The notes beneath the pieces were generated by a model. The model worked only from the letters and a program-made list of their open reading frames with translations. It ran no database searches and was not told the origin of the DNA. Shown here piece by piece: positions 17,242 to 25,471 of a stretch of DNA of 33,461 nt. Numbering within the stretch: the stretch's first letter is position 1; each line of letters begins with the position of its first letter. The stretch is from Clostridium sp. GTDB lineage: Bacteria > Bacteroidota > Bacteroidia > Bacteroidales > Bacteroidaceae. A program made the position numbers and the translations under genes. The DNA is taken from positions 32,969 to 66,429 of the forward strand of contig JAMPGY010000012.1 in the NCBI GenBank assembly GCA_023663705.1. The letters run 5' to 3'.

Positions 17242-18060
17242 ATGGCTACATCCTTCAACCCGCAAGAACTGAAAGAGAAATACAACCCCGAAGGCTCCCT
17301 GCTGAGACGGCAGCAACACCGCATGACCGAACTGCTGCTGGCCGTGGACCGCATCGCCCGCAAGCACGGCATCCCCTACTGGCTCAGCTCCGGCACACTG
17401 CTCGGCGCCGTGCGCCACGGCGGCTACATCCCCTGGGACGACGACCTGGACATTGAGATGCTGCGCCCGGACTACGACCGCCTGATGAAGGTGCTGCCCG
17501 ACGAACTGCCCGAGGGCATGGTGTTGCAGACCCACGACACCGATCCCGGCTACTTCTTCCTGTTTGCCAAAGTGAGAGACACGCGGTCGGAAATGAGCGA
17601 GACCAACCGCTACGACCGCATCTTCCGTCACCGGGGCATCTACATCGACATTTTCCCCTTCGAGAAAGCACCGCTGCCCCTCCACTGGGTGTCGTGCCGG
17701 GCACACGGATTCACCTACAACGTGCTCAACAACCCGCGCAACGACGACGCCACAGCCCGCCGCAAGGTGGAGCGCATCTACCGGTTCAACACCCGCGTCA
17801 CCTTCCCGCTGCTGCGCGGCCTGGCCGCCCTGTGGCCCACGCGCCTCGTGCGCTACGGCTGGGGCGTGCCCTACAGCGACCCGCGCCATCTGGACGACAT
17901 CTTCCCGCTCACCACCATCCTGTTCGAAGGGCACCCCATGCCCGCCCCCCGCGACAGCCACGCCTACCTTACCCGCAAGTTCGGCGACTACATGCAACTG
18001 CCCGACCTGGAGCACCTGCACCCCCACTACTCACAACTGACCATCGAAGAACAGCCATGA
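17242..18060 (+). CDS. LicD-family phosphotransferase
   Basis: A 272-residue protein with the LicD hallmark from residue 46: YWLSSGTLLGAVRHGGYIPW, then DDDLDIEMLRPDYDRL. LicD enzymes move phosphocholine or other phospho-alcohols from a CDP carrier to sugars; the DDDLD acids are the probable metal-binding site. RHRGIYIDIFPFEKAP (about 131-146) is the second conserved block. It is cytoplasmic, with no membrane segment. It follows the SDR gene by 13 bp and overlaps the next gene by four bases. Together with the upstream cytidylyltransferase it completes a make-and-transfer pair. No choline kinase or transporter (LicA/LicB) is present in the window, so choline is not assured as the substrate. Confidence 0.92.
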   Translation: MATSFNPQELKEKYNPEGSLLRRQQHRMTELLLAVDRIARKHGIPYWLSSGTLLGAVRHGGYIPWDDDLDIEMLRPDYDRLMKVLPDELPEGMVLQTHDTDPGYFFLFAKVRDTRSEMSETNRYDRIFRHRGIYIDIFPFEKAPLPLHWVSCRAHGFTYNVLNNPRNDDATARRKVERIYRFNTRVTFPLLRGLAALWPTRLVRYGWGVPYSDPRHLDDIFPLTTILFEGHPMPAPRDSHAYLTRKFGDYMQLPDLEHLHPHYSQLTIEEQP

Positions 18061-19028
18061 ACAGACCGCTGGCTCCCGTCGCCCTGTTTGTATACAACCG
18101 CCTCGGCAACACCCGCCGCACGCTGGAACATCTGCTGGACAACACACTGGCCCGCCACACCGACCTGTACATCTTCTCCGACGGCGGACGCGACCCGCAC
18201 TCGTGGAAGGAAGTGAACGCCGTGCGGAACTATCTGCATGCCCTGCGCCGGGATGTGGAAGCCCGGGGCACACTGCGCAGCATCACCCTGGTGGAGCGGC
18301 CGGAGAACGTCTATCTGGAACGGAACATCATGGAGGGCATCGCCCAGGTGTTCGGCCGCCACGACCGCATCATCGTGCTGGAAGACGACATCTGCACCTC
18401 GCCCCACTTCCTGCAATACATGAATGACGCATTCCGCCTCTATGAAGCGGACCGGCGGGTGATGCACGTGTCGGGCTTCACCAACCTGTCGCTTGACACC
18501 CCGGAGGATTTCTACTTCACCCCCCACATGTCCGGCTGGGGATGGGGAACCTGGCGCGACCGCTGGCAGACACACTACCGCCACTACACCTCGCGCGAGG
18601 AAGCCCTGCACGGACTGACACCCGACGACCTCTCGCGCATGGAATACGGCGGCGTGTTCCCCTGCCTGAAATCGCTGGACAAGCGCCCCATTCCCTGGGA
18701 CGTATGCTGGGAGCTGGCCATCTACCGCCAACAAGGATTATGCCTCACTCCCCGCCACACGCTGGTGCGCAACATAGGCCTGTACAACGGCACACATTTC
18801 AGTCATTCCCGACTGCTGCAACGTTTTGAGTTCGACCGCCCGCCGCTGGCCACCCCGCTTCACGTCATTTACCGCACACCGGAGGCTTCACCCCTCACGG
18901 AACAGCTCTTTGCCCACGCCATCCGCCACTGGGGCATCCGCTACACGCCGCTGGGCAAGGCTGTTCGCTTTTTCTATCTGAAATGGAAAGACCGGAGAAA
19001 TAAGCAAGAGAAAACCTCGCGGAACTGA
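18057..19028 (+). CDS. GT-A fold glycosyltransferase, GNT-I (GT13)-like
   Basis: A 323-residue transferase beginning MNRPLAPVALFVYNRLGNTR. The donor-binding acids are in RIIVLEDDICTSPHFLQYMN (about residues 104-123), followed by VMHVSGFTN and HMSGWGWGTWRDRW. This order (EDD, acceptor loop, GWGWGTW) recalls the eukaryotic GNT-I family, in which EDD binds the UDP-sugar through Mn2+. The start was chosen at the ATGA overlap with licD; an upstream in-frame extension would run through licD. The C-terminus is Lys/Arg-rich and could touch the membrane. Sugar and linkage unknown. Confidence 0.8.
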   Translation: MNRPLAPVALFVYNRLGNTRRTLEHLLDNTLARHTDLYIFSDGGRDPHSWKEVNAVRNYLHALRRDVEARGTLRSITLVERPENVYLERNIMEGIAQVFGRHDRIIVLEDDICTSPHFLQYMNDAFRLYEADRRVMHVSGFTNLSLDTPEDFYFTPHMSGWGWGTWRDRWQTHYRHYTSREEALHGLTPDDLSRMEYGGVFPCLKSLDKRPIPWDVCWELAIYRQQGLCLTPRHTLVRNIGLYNGTHFSHSRLLQRFEFDRPPLATPLHVIYRTPEASPLTEQLFAHAIRHWGIRYTPLGKAVRFFYLKWKDRRNKQEKTSRN

Positions 19029-19038
19029 CAAAAAGAAG

Positions 19039-19046
19039 TAACTTTG
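19039..19046 (+). promoter_or_regulatory. Candidate -7 box upstream of the GT4 gene
   Basis: TAACTTTG fits TAnnTTTG, 18 bp before the ATG at 19065, in the short gap after the preceding stop. No good TTTG lies 19-21 bp upstream. It may give the last two glycosyltransferase genes an independent start. Confidence 0.45.
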
Positions 19047-19064
19047 CGACAAATATAGGCACGA

Positions 19065-20333
19065 ATGAGAGTTCTGATCGTAAACACATCCGAGAAGACG
19101 GGCGGTGCGGCACTGGCTGCCAACCGCCTGAACGAGGCGCTGACCAACAACGGCATCAAGTCCAAGATGCTTGTGCGCGACAAGCAGAGCGAACAGCTGT
19201 CCGTTGTCTCTCTGCCCCCGTCTCCTCTCCACAAGTTCCGTTTTCTGTGGGAACGGTTCGTCATCTGGACGACCAACCGGCTGCGGCGGGAAAACCTGTT
19301 CGGCATAGACATCGCCAACGTGGGGACGGACATCACGTCCCTGCCCGAGTTCAAGGAAGCCGATGTCATCCATCTGCATTGGATCAACCAAGGCTACCTG
19401 TCCATCCGCGACATACGCCGCATCCTGGACAGCGGGAAGCCCGTATTCTGGACACTCCACGACATGTGGCCCTTCACCGGCATCTGCCACTACAGCAACG
19501 AGTGCGTGCACTACCGCACCGGATGCCACCACTGTCCGCAACTGCCCGGCGGGGGAGGCGGCCACGACCTGTCGAGCCGCATCTTCAAACGGAAAAGGGA
19601 GATGTTGGCCGGACACCGCATCACCTTCATCGCCTGCAGCCACTGGATGGAGCAAATGGCACGGCAAAGCGCCCTCCTGGCCGACCAGCGGATAGTGTGC
19701 CTGCCCAACGCGCTCAACACAACGGTGTTTCATCCCACCAGCCAACACACCGCCCGCCTGCAGTTCTCGCTGCCGGAAAACCGGCAACTGCTGCTCTTCG
19801 GCTCACTCAAAATCACAGACAAGCGCAAGGGCATCGGCTATCTGGTGGAAGCCTGCAGACTGCTCGACGAACAGCATCCCGAACTGAAAGAGAAGCTGGG
19901 CATCGTGGTGGTGGGCAAGGACAATCAGCAAATGAGCCACCTCTTCCCCTTCCCCGTCTACACCATCGACTACATCTCCGAGGAACGGCGCATGGCACGG
20001 CTCTATGCCGCCGTGGATGCCTTCGTCATCCCCTCCCTGCAGGACAATCTGCCCAACACCATAGCCGAAGCCATGGCCTGCGGAACGCCCTGCGTGGGAT
20101 TCCACACCGGAGGCATACCCGAGATGATAGCCCACGAGGTGAACGGCTATGTGGCCCGCCACAAGGATGCCGCCGACCTGGCCGAGGGCATACGCTACGT
20201 GCTGCAGCCGCAACAGGCCGCACGGCTGAGCAAAGCCGCCTACCGGAAGGCTGTGGCCACCTACAACGAAAGCACAGTGGCCATGAAACACATCGAGCTC
20301 TACAACAGCCGAACCACACAATCCAAAGGATAA
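19065..20333 (+). CDS. Glycosyltransferase family 4
   Basis: A 422-residue GT-B fold enzyme. The N-terminal acceptor domain starts MRVLIVNTSEKTGGAALAAN and includes the block VIHLHWINQGYLS ... FWTLHDMWPFTGICHYSNEC with nearby cysteines (CHHCPQL), seen in colanic-acid WcaC-like transferases. The C-terminal donor domain has the retaining EX7E-like site in NLPNTIAEAMACGTPCVGF, followed by GGIPEMI. A five-glycine stretch (GGGGG, about residue 165) sits in the linker after CPQLP. It follows the GNT-I-like gene by 36 bp. It probably adds one sugar of the surface glycan from a nucleotide-sugar donor. Confidence 0.9.
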   Translation: MRVLIVNTSEKTGGAALAANRLNEALTNNGIKSKMLVRDKQSEQLSVVSLPPSPLHKFRFLWERFVIWTTNRLRRENLFGIDIANVGTDITSLPEFKEADVIHLHWINQGYLSIRDIRRILDSGKPVFWTLHDMWPFTGICHYSNECVHYRTGCHHCPQLPGGGGGHDLSSRIFKRKREMLAGHRITFIACSHWMEQMARQSALLADQRIVCLPNALNTTVFHPTSQHTARLQFSLPENRQLLLFGSLKITDKRKGIGYLVEACRLLDEQHPELKEKLGIVVVGKDNQQMSHLFPFPVYTIDYISEERRMARLYAAVDAFVIPSLQDNLPNTIAEAMACGTPCVGFHTGGIPEMIAHEVNGYVARHKDAADLAEGIRYVLQPQQAARLSKAAYRKAVATYNESTVAMKHIELYNSRTTQSKG

Positions 20334-20363
20334 ACCTCTACGAATCAACCACAACAGACGATT

Positions 20364-21161
20364 ATGGACACCGACCCCTCACCGATAATCACCATCGCCA
20401 CCGTCACCTACAACGCGGAGAACACGCTGCCCGGCACACTGGAGAGCGTGGCCAGGCAGGACTATCCCCACGTGGAGCACCTGATCATAGACGGCTGCTC
20501 CAAGGACCACACCATGGAACTGATCCATCGCTACGTGGACGAAAACAGTCTGAAAGAGACACCGCATGACATACGGGTGGTGAAGGAACCGGACCGCGGT
20601 TTGTATGACGCCATGAACAAAGCCCTCGCACAGGCGCAGGGAGACTACATCTGCTTCCTGAATGCCGGAGACCGGCTGCACGCGACCGACACGCTGTCCC
20701 GCATCGCCGGATGCATACGCTCGTGCGGCAAGGAGAGACGACCGGCCGTCGTCTATGGAGAGACCGACATCGTGGACCTGCAGGGGAACTTCATCCGGCA
20801 CCGACGGTTGCAGGCTCCCGAACAGCTCCATTGGAAGAGCTTCCGGCAGGGAATGCTGGTGTGCCACCAATCGTTCTATGCACGCACCGACCTGACCCGC
20901 GAAACCGCCTACGACCTGCGCTACCGCTTCTCGGCCGACTTCGATTGGTGTGTGCGCCTGATGCGCAAGGCGGAACATCTGGGATCCCCCCTGTGCAACA
21001 GCCGGCTTGTCCTGACGGACTATCTGAACGAAGGCATGACCACGCACAACCACAGCAGGTCGCTGTGGGAACGGTTCCGCATCATGGGCCGCCATTACGG
21101 GCTGTGCCGCGCCATAGCCCTGCATCTCGGCTTCGTGTGGCGTGCACTCATCCGCCCCTGA
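20364..21161 (+). CDS. Glycosyltransferase family 2
   Basis: A 265-residue GT-A enzyme. It starts with PIITIATVTYNAENTLPGTL and carries IIDGCSKDHT and the WcaE-like stretch EPDRGLYDAMNKALAQAQGD (about residues 74-93). The metal-binding DxD equivalent is in FLNAGDRL. The catalytic region includes YRFSADFDWCVRLM (about 192-205). No membrane helix is apparent except a weakly hydrophobic C-terminus. It is the last gene of the glycan cluster, 30 bp after the GT4 gene. Substrate unknown. Confidence 0.9.
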   Translation: MDTDPSPIITIATVTYNAENTLPGTLESVARQDYPHVEHLIIDGCSKDHTMELIHRYVDENSLKETPHDIRVVKEPDRGLYDAMNKALAQAQGDYICFLNAGDRLHATDTLSRIAGCIRSCGKERRPAVVYGETDIVDLQGNFIRHRRLQAPEQLHWKSFRQGMLVCHQSFYARTDLTRETAYDLRYRFSADFDWCVRLMRKAEHLGSPLCNSRLVLTDYLNEGMTTHNHSRSLWERFRIMGRHYGLCRAIALHLGFVWRALIRP

Positions 21162-21256
21162 ATCCGGGGTGGCGCGCAGGGAGAGAGTGTGTGATTGCTA
21201 TATAATAAATGGTAAAGACATTAACCGGACAGACCTATTCAAACAAGATAGAAACT

Positions 21257-22219
21257 ATGAACGTATTTCAGCACGTAGGAGATCTGGGCGACCTGAAACT
21301 CGCTCTACAAGAGGCTTTCGACATAAAGAAAGACCGCTTTCGTTATCAACATCTGGGACGCAACAAGACGGCTCTGCTGATCTTTTTCAACAACAGTCTG
21401 CGCACCCGGCTCAGCACACAGAAGGCAGCCATGAACCTTGGCATGAATGTGATCGTGCTGGACGTGAACCAAGGCGCCTGGAAACTGGAGACCGAACGGG
21501 GAGTAATCATGAACGGCGACAAGAGCGAGCATCTGCTCGAGGCCATCCCCGTGATGGGATGCTATTGCGACCTGATCGGCGTGCGCTCCTTCGCGCGCTT
21601 CGAGAGCCGGACGGACGACTACGAGGAAAAGATTCTCAACCAGTTTATCCAACACTCCGGCAAACCCGTGTTCTTCATGGAAAGCGCCACCGTGCATCCC
21701 CTGCAGAGCTTTGCCGACCTCATCACCATCGAGGAGTACAAGCGCAAGCCGCGCCCCAAGGTGGTGCTCACGTGGGCACCGCACCCCAAGGCACTGCCAC
21801 AGGCCGTGCCCAACAGCTTCGCCGAATGGATGAATGCCGCCGATATCGACTTCGTGATCACGCACCCGGAGGGTTACGAACTCGACCCGAAGTTTGCCGG
21901 ACAGGCCCGCGTGGAATACAACCAGATGAAAGCCTTCGAGGGCGCCGACTTCATCTATGCCAAAAACTGGAGCTGCCCCGGCGTGACACGCCCCGAAGAC
22001 TACGGCAAAGTGCTCTGCCAGGACATGAGCTGGACGGTAGACGCAGCCCACATGGCCCTGACCGACAACGCCTTCTTCATGCACTGTCTGCCGGTGCGCC
22101 GGGGCATGATTGTGACCGACGACGTGATTGAAGCCCCCACCAGCCTGGTGATCCCCGAGGCCGCCAACCGCGAGATTTCGGCAACAGTGGTGTTGAAACG
22201 CATGCTTGAAACACTCTAA
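21257..22219 (+). CDS. argF': N-succinylornithine carbamoyltransferase
   Basis: A 320-residue transcarbamylase of arginine synthesis. It uses carbamoyl phosphate and N-succinyl-L-ornithine, the Bacteroides route that keeps the acyl group on. The carbamoyl-phosphate site is in FNNSLRTRLSTQKAA (about residues 45-59), and HPLQSFADL and MHCLPVRRGM are also present. Residue 90 is Ser (GDKSEHL). The studied B. fragilis enzyme has Pro here and the acetylornithine enzyme of Xanthomonas has Glu. A small residue fits the succinyl substrate. The start at 21257 matches the length and N-terminus of the B. fragilis protein; an ATG 16 codons earlier is not supported. No argR site or promoter was recognised upstream. 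Confidence 0.93.
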   Translation: MNVFQHVGDLGDLKLALQEAFDIKKDRFRYQHLGRNKTALLIFFNNSLRTRLSTQKAAMNLGMNVIVLDVNQGAWKLETERGVIMNGDKSEHLLEAIPVMGCYCDLIGVRSFARFESRTDDYEEKILNQFIQHSGKPVFFMESATVHPLQSFADLITIEEYKRKPRPKVVLTWAPHPKALPQAVPNSFAEWMNAADIDFVITHPEGYELDPKFAGQARVEYNQMKAFEGADFIYAKNWSCPGVTRPEDYGKVLCQDMSWTVDAAHMALTDNAFFMHCLPVRRGMIVTDDVIEAPTSLVIPEAANREISATVVLKRMLETL

Positions 22220-22323
22220 AGAACGCGACGGACGGCTCATCCCATCCATCCCTATATATATACATTCCGCTCCTCATCGCGAGGAAAACCCAAAGAAAGC
22301 TTACCCCTAAAAAAATACAAGGC

Positions 22324-24177
22324 ATGGCAGACAAATTAGAAATCAAAGAACTTGACCAAGTGGTTGTCCGCTTCTCGGGCGACTCCGGCGACGGTATGCA
22401 ATTGGCCGGAAACATCTTCTCCACCGTTTCCGCCACCGTCGGCAACGACATCTGCACGTTTCCCGACTATCCGGCGGACATACGTGCCCCGCAAGGCTCT
22501 CTGACCGGCGTGTCCGGCTTCCAGGTGCATGTGGGCGCCGACAAAGTATATACTCCCGGCGACCGCTGCGACGTGCTCGTGGCCATGAACGCCGCTGCAC
22601 TGAAGACGCAATACCGGTTTGCCAAACCCACCGCCTGCATCATCATCGACACAGACAGTTGTCAGGCCAGGGACCTGCAGAAGGCAGCCTTCCGGACCGA
22701 CGACCCGATTGCCGAGCTGGGCATCAAAAACGACGTGATAGCCGCCCCCATCACCCAAATGGTGAAGGACTGCCTGGCCGACAGCGGCATGGACAACAAG
22801 GCCGTCCTGAAATGCCGCAACATGTTCGCGCTGGGATTGGTGTGCTGGTTGTTCAACCGCGATCTGGACATCGTGGCAGGCATGCTCAGAGAGAAATTTG
22901 CCAGGAAACCGCAGGTTGCGGAGGCCAACATCCGCGTGATACAGGCCGGCTACGACTACGGAGCCAACACCCACGCCTCCGTGAGCCACACCTACAAAAT
23001 CGAGTCGAAAGATAAAGTGCCCGGCCGCTACATGGACATCATGGGCAACAAGGCCACGGCCTACGGTTTCATCGCCGCCGCGCAGAAGGCCGGCAAGCAG
23101 CTCTTCCTGGGCTCCTACCCCATCACACCGGCCACCGACGTGCTCCACGAACTGGCCAAACACAAGAGCCTGGGCGTGATCACCGTGCAGTGCGAGGACG
23201 AGATAGCCGGCTGCGCCTCGTCGGTAGGCGCCGCCTTTGCCGGCGCGCTGGCCGTCACGTCCACGTCCGGACCGGGCGTGTGCCTGAAGTCGGAGGCCAT
23301 GAACCTGGCCGTCATCACCGAACTGCCGCTGGTGATTCTCGACGTGCAGCGCGGAGGCCCCTCCACCGGCCTGCCCACCAAGAGCGAGCAGACCGATCTG
23401 CTGCAGGCGCTCTTCGGGCGCAACGGCGAATCGCCCATGCCGGTGATAGCCGCCACCTCGCCCGTACACTGCTTCGAGGCCGCCTATCAGGCCTGCCGGA
23501 TGGCGCTGGAGCACCTCACGCCCGTGGTGCTGCTCACAGATGCCTTCGTGGCCAACGGCTCCGGCGCCTTCCGCCTGCCCAACCTGAGCGAATATCCCCC
23601 CATCCAGCCCCCCTATGCCACGCCCGACATGGCCGGCACATACACCCCCTACACCCGCAACCCCGACACGCTGGTGCGCTACTGGGCCCTGCCGGGACAG
23701 GAGGGCTACACCCACATCCTGGGCGGGCTGGAGAAGGACGGACGCACGGGCGCCATCAGCACCGACCCCGACAACCACGACCGCATGTGCCGCCTGCGTG
23801 CGGAGAAAGTGGCCCGCATACCGGTGCCCGACGTGGAGGTGCAGGGCTGCGCCGGGGATGCCCGCCTGCTCATCGTGGGCTTCGGCGGCACCTACGGCCA
23901 TCTGCACTCGGCCATGGACGAGATGAACGCCGGCGGCCTGAAAGTGGCGCTGGCCCACTTCTCCTACCTCAACCCGCTGCCGGCCAACACGGCGGACGTG
24001 CTGCGGAAATACCGCAAAGTGGTGGTGGCCGAGCAGAACCTCGGGCAGTTTGCCGCCTACCTGCGCATGAAGGTGGACGGCTTCGCGCCCCGGCAGTTCA
24101 ACCGGGTGAAAGGCCAGCCCTTCGAGGTGGCCGAACTGGTGGAAGCCTTCACAGAGATCTACAACCAGGAAGTATGA
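22324..24177 (+). CDS. korA: 2-oxoacid:ferredoxin oxidoreductase, fused gamma/alpha subunit (KorA type)
   Basis: A 617-residue subunit of 2-oxoglutarate (or related 2-oxoacid) ferredoxin oxidoreductase, which makes acyl-CoA, CO2 and reduced ferredoxin. Residues 1-190 form the gamma domain (RFSGDSGDGMQLAGNIFSTV, TFPDYPADIRAPQGSLTGVS). From about 235 the pyrimidine-binding alpha domain follows (LGSYPITPATDVLHELAK, QCEDEIAGCASSVGAAFAG, TSTSGPGVCLKSEAMNLAV, VQRGGPSTGLPTKSEQTDL). The last third (after about 520) is the transketolase C-terminal-like domain. It is followed after 21 bp by the TPP subunit. 2-oxoglutarate is the likely substrate by subfamily, but sequence alone does not exclude others. 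Confidence 0.93.
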   Translation: MADKLEIKELDQVVVRFSGDSGDGMQLAGNIFSTVSATVGNDICTFPDYPADIRAPQGSLTGVSGFQVHVGADKVYTPGDRCDVLVAMNAAALKTQYRFAKPTACIIIDTDSCQARDLQKAAFRTDDPIAELGIKNDVIAAPITQMVKDCLADSGMDNKAVLKCRNMFALGLVCWLFNRDLDIVAGMLREKFARKPQVAEANIRVIQAGYDYGANTHASVSHTYKIESKDKVPGRYMDIMGNKATAYGFIAAAQKAGKQLFLGSYPITPATDVLHELAKHKSLGVITVQCEDEIAGCASSVGAAFAGALAVTSTSGPGVCLKSEAMNLAVITELPLVILDVQRGGPSTGLPTKSEQTDLLQALFGRNGESPMPVIAATSPVHCFEAAYQACRMALEHLTPVVLLTDAFVANGSGAFRLPNLSEYPPIQPPYATPDMAGTYTPYTRNPDTLVRYWALPGQEGYTHILGGLEKDGRTGAISTDPDNHDRMCRLRAEKVARIPVPDVEVQGCAGDARLLIVGFGGTYGHLHSAMDEMNAGGLKVALAHFSYLNPLPANTADVLRKYRKVVVAEQNLGQFAAYLRMKVDGFAPRQFNRVKGQPFEVAELVEAFTEIYNQEV

Positions 24178-24198
24178 ACACATTAAGAACAACGAAAT

Positions 24199-25203
24199 AT
24201 GAGCGCTTATACAGCACAAGACTATAAGAAAGGACAACCCCGCTGGTGCCCGGGATGCGGCGACCACTTCTTCCTCGCCTCGCTCCACAAGGCCATGGCC
24301 GAACTGGGCATCCCGCCCCACCGCACGGCCGTCATCTCCGGCATCGGCTGCTCCAGCCGCCTGCCCTACTATATGAACACATACGCCATGCAGACCATCC
24401 ACGGGCGCGCGGCCGCCATCGCCACCGGATGCAAGGTGGCCAATCCGGACCTCACCGTGTGGCAGATTTCCGGCGACGGCGACGGACTGGCCATCGGCGG
24501 CAACCACTTCATCCATGCCGTGCGGCGCAACGTGGATCTGAACATGGTTCTGCTCAACAACCGCATCTACGGACTCACCAAGGGGCAATACTCACCCACG
24601 TCACCGCGCGGCTTCGTCAGCAAGTCCTCGCCCTACGGCACGGTGGAGGACCCCTTCCGCCCGGCCGAACTGTGCTTCGGCGCCCGCGGACGCTTCTTTG
24701 CCCGCGCCGTGGCCACCGACGCCGCCGGCACGGTGGAAGTGCTCAAGGCAGCCGCCTGCCACAAGGGTGCCTCGGTGTGCGAGATTCTGCAGAACTGCGT
24801 GATATTCAACAACGGCACCCACGACGCCGTGGCCACCCGGGAGGGACGCGCCCGGAATGCCATCTACCTGCGCCACGGCCAGCCGATGCTCTTCGGCGAG
24901 CACAATGAGCTGGGACTGATGCAGGAGGGCTTCGGCCTGAAAGTGGTGCGCCTGGGCGAGAACGGCATCACCGAGCAGGACATCCTGGTCCACGACGCCC
25001 ACTGCGCCGACAGCACCCTCCATCTGAAGCTGGCGCTGATGGAGGGCCCCGACTTCCCGATAGCGCTGGGCGTCATCCGCGATGTGGAGGCCCCCACGTA
25101 TGACGAGGCCGTGCACGCACAGATAGAGGAGGTGAAGGCCGCCAAGCCCTACCACACCTTCGAGGAACTGCTGCTCACCAACGACACCTGGACGGTGGGC
25201 TAA
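24199..25203 (+). CDS. korB: 2-oxoacid:ferredoxin oxidoreductase, beta (TPP-binding) subunit (KorB type)
   Basis: A 334-residue beta subunit that carries thiamine pyrophosphate and an iron-sulfur cluster. WCPGCGDHFF (residues 15-24) holds two of the cluster cysteines and GIGCSS (about 51-56) another. The TPP motif is GDGDGLAIGGNH, continuing to LLNNRIYGLTKGQYSPTS. There is no separate ferredoxin (KorD) or KorC gene, since gamma is fused to KorA. It ends the pair; after it comes a palindrome-rich intergenic region. Confidence 0.94.
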   Translation: MSAYTAQDYKKGQPRWCPGCGDHFFLASLHKAMAELGIPPHRTAVISGIGCSSRLPYYMNTYAMQTIHGRAAAIATGCKVANPDLTVWQISGDGDGLAIGGNHFIHAVRRNVDLNMVLLNNRIYGLTKGQYSPTSPRGFVSKSSPYGTVEDPFRPAELCFGARGRFFARAVATDAAGTVEVLKAAACHKGASVCEILQNCVIFNNGTHDAVATREGRARNAIYLRHGQPMLFGEHNELGLMQEGFGLKVVRLGENGITEQDILVHDAHCADSTLHLKLALMEGPDFPIALGVIRDVEAPTYDEAVHAQIEEVKAAKPYHTFEELLLTNDTWTVG

Positions 25204-25276
25204 TCCCCCGCCACGGCGGATTCGGTAAGACGTATTTACCCGTCTCAGGGGGCTATCGCCCCACCCCAATACATGT

Positions 25277-25368
25277 TAGGGACGCTTTTCAAAGCGTCCG
25301 CCGGAAGGAACAGCATAGCACATTGGCTATCAAATCCCTAATAGCGGACGCTTTTCAAAGCGTCCCTA
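25277..25368. repeat. REPIN/MITE-like palindromic element
   Basis: Two copies of GGACGCTTTTCAAAGCGTCC (25280-25299 and 25346-25365) are each a hairpin (9-bp arms, TC centre). The outer ends form an inverted pair, TAGGGACGCTTT at 25277-25288 and AAAGCGTCCCTA at 25357-25368. The middle has another small stem (ATAGC 25315-25319 with GCTAT 25326-25330). The whole 92-bp element can fold on itself. It lies between korB and upp, whose 3' ends face each other. Confidence 0.75.
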
Positions 25369-25471
25369 CCGCATCCGGCGGGAATCCCCGGGAGAGAGCT
25401 TCCGCCGCTTACGCCCACGGGACACCCTCCGGAAGCACGCCCGAAGGGAACAACTCCCCTGCGCTCCCCCC

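Noticed and set aside
21209-21256. Upstream ATG for the carbamoyltransferase (16 extra codons)
   Set aside because: Length and N-terminus fit the B. fragilis enzyme from 21257; the extra residues have no family match.
22336-24588. A 750-codon open frame on the minus strand opposite korA/korB
   Set aside because: It is a by-product of GC-rich third positions in korA; it is His/Gly/Val-rich with no known domain, and the plus-strand genes are certain. The same holds for long antisense frames opposite dsbD (28274-30493) and the M16 gene (31248-33350).
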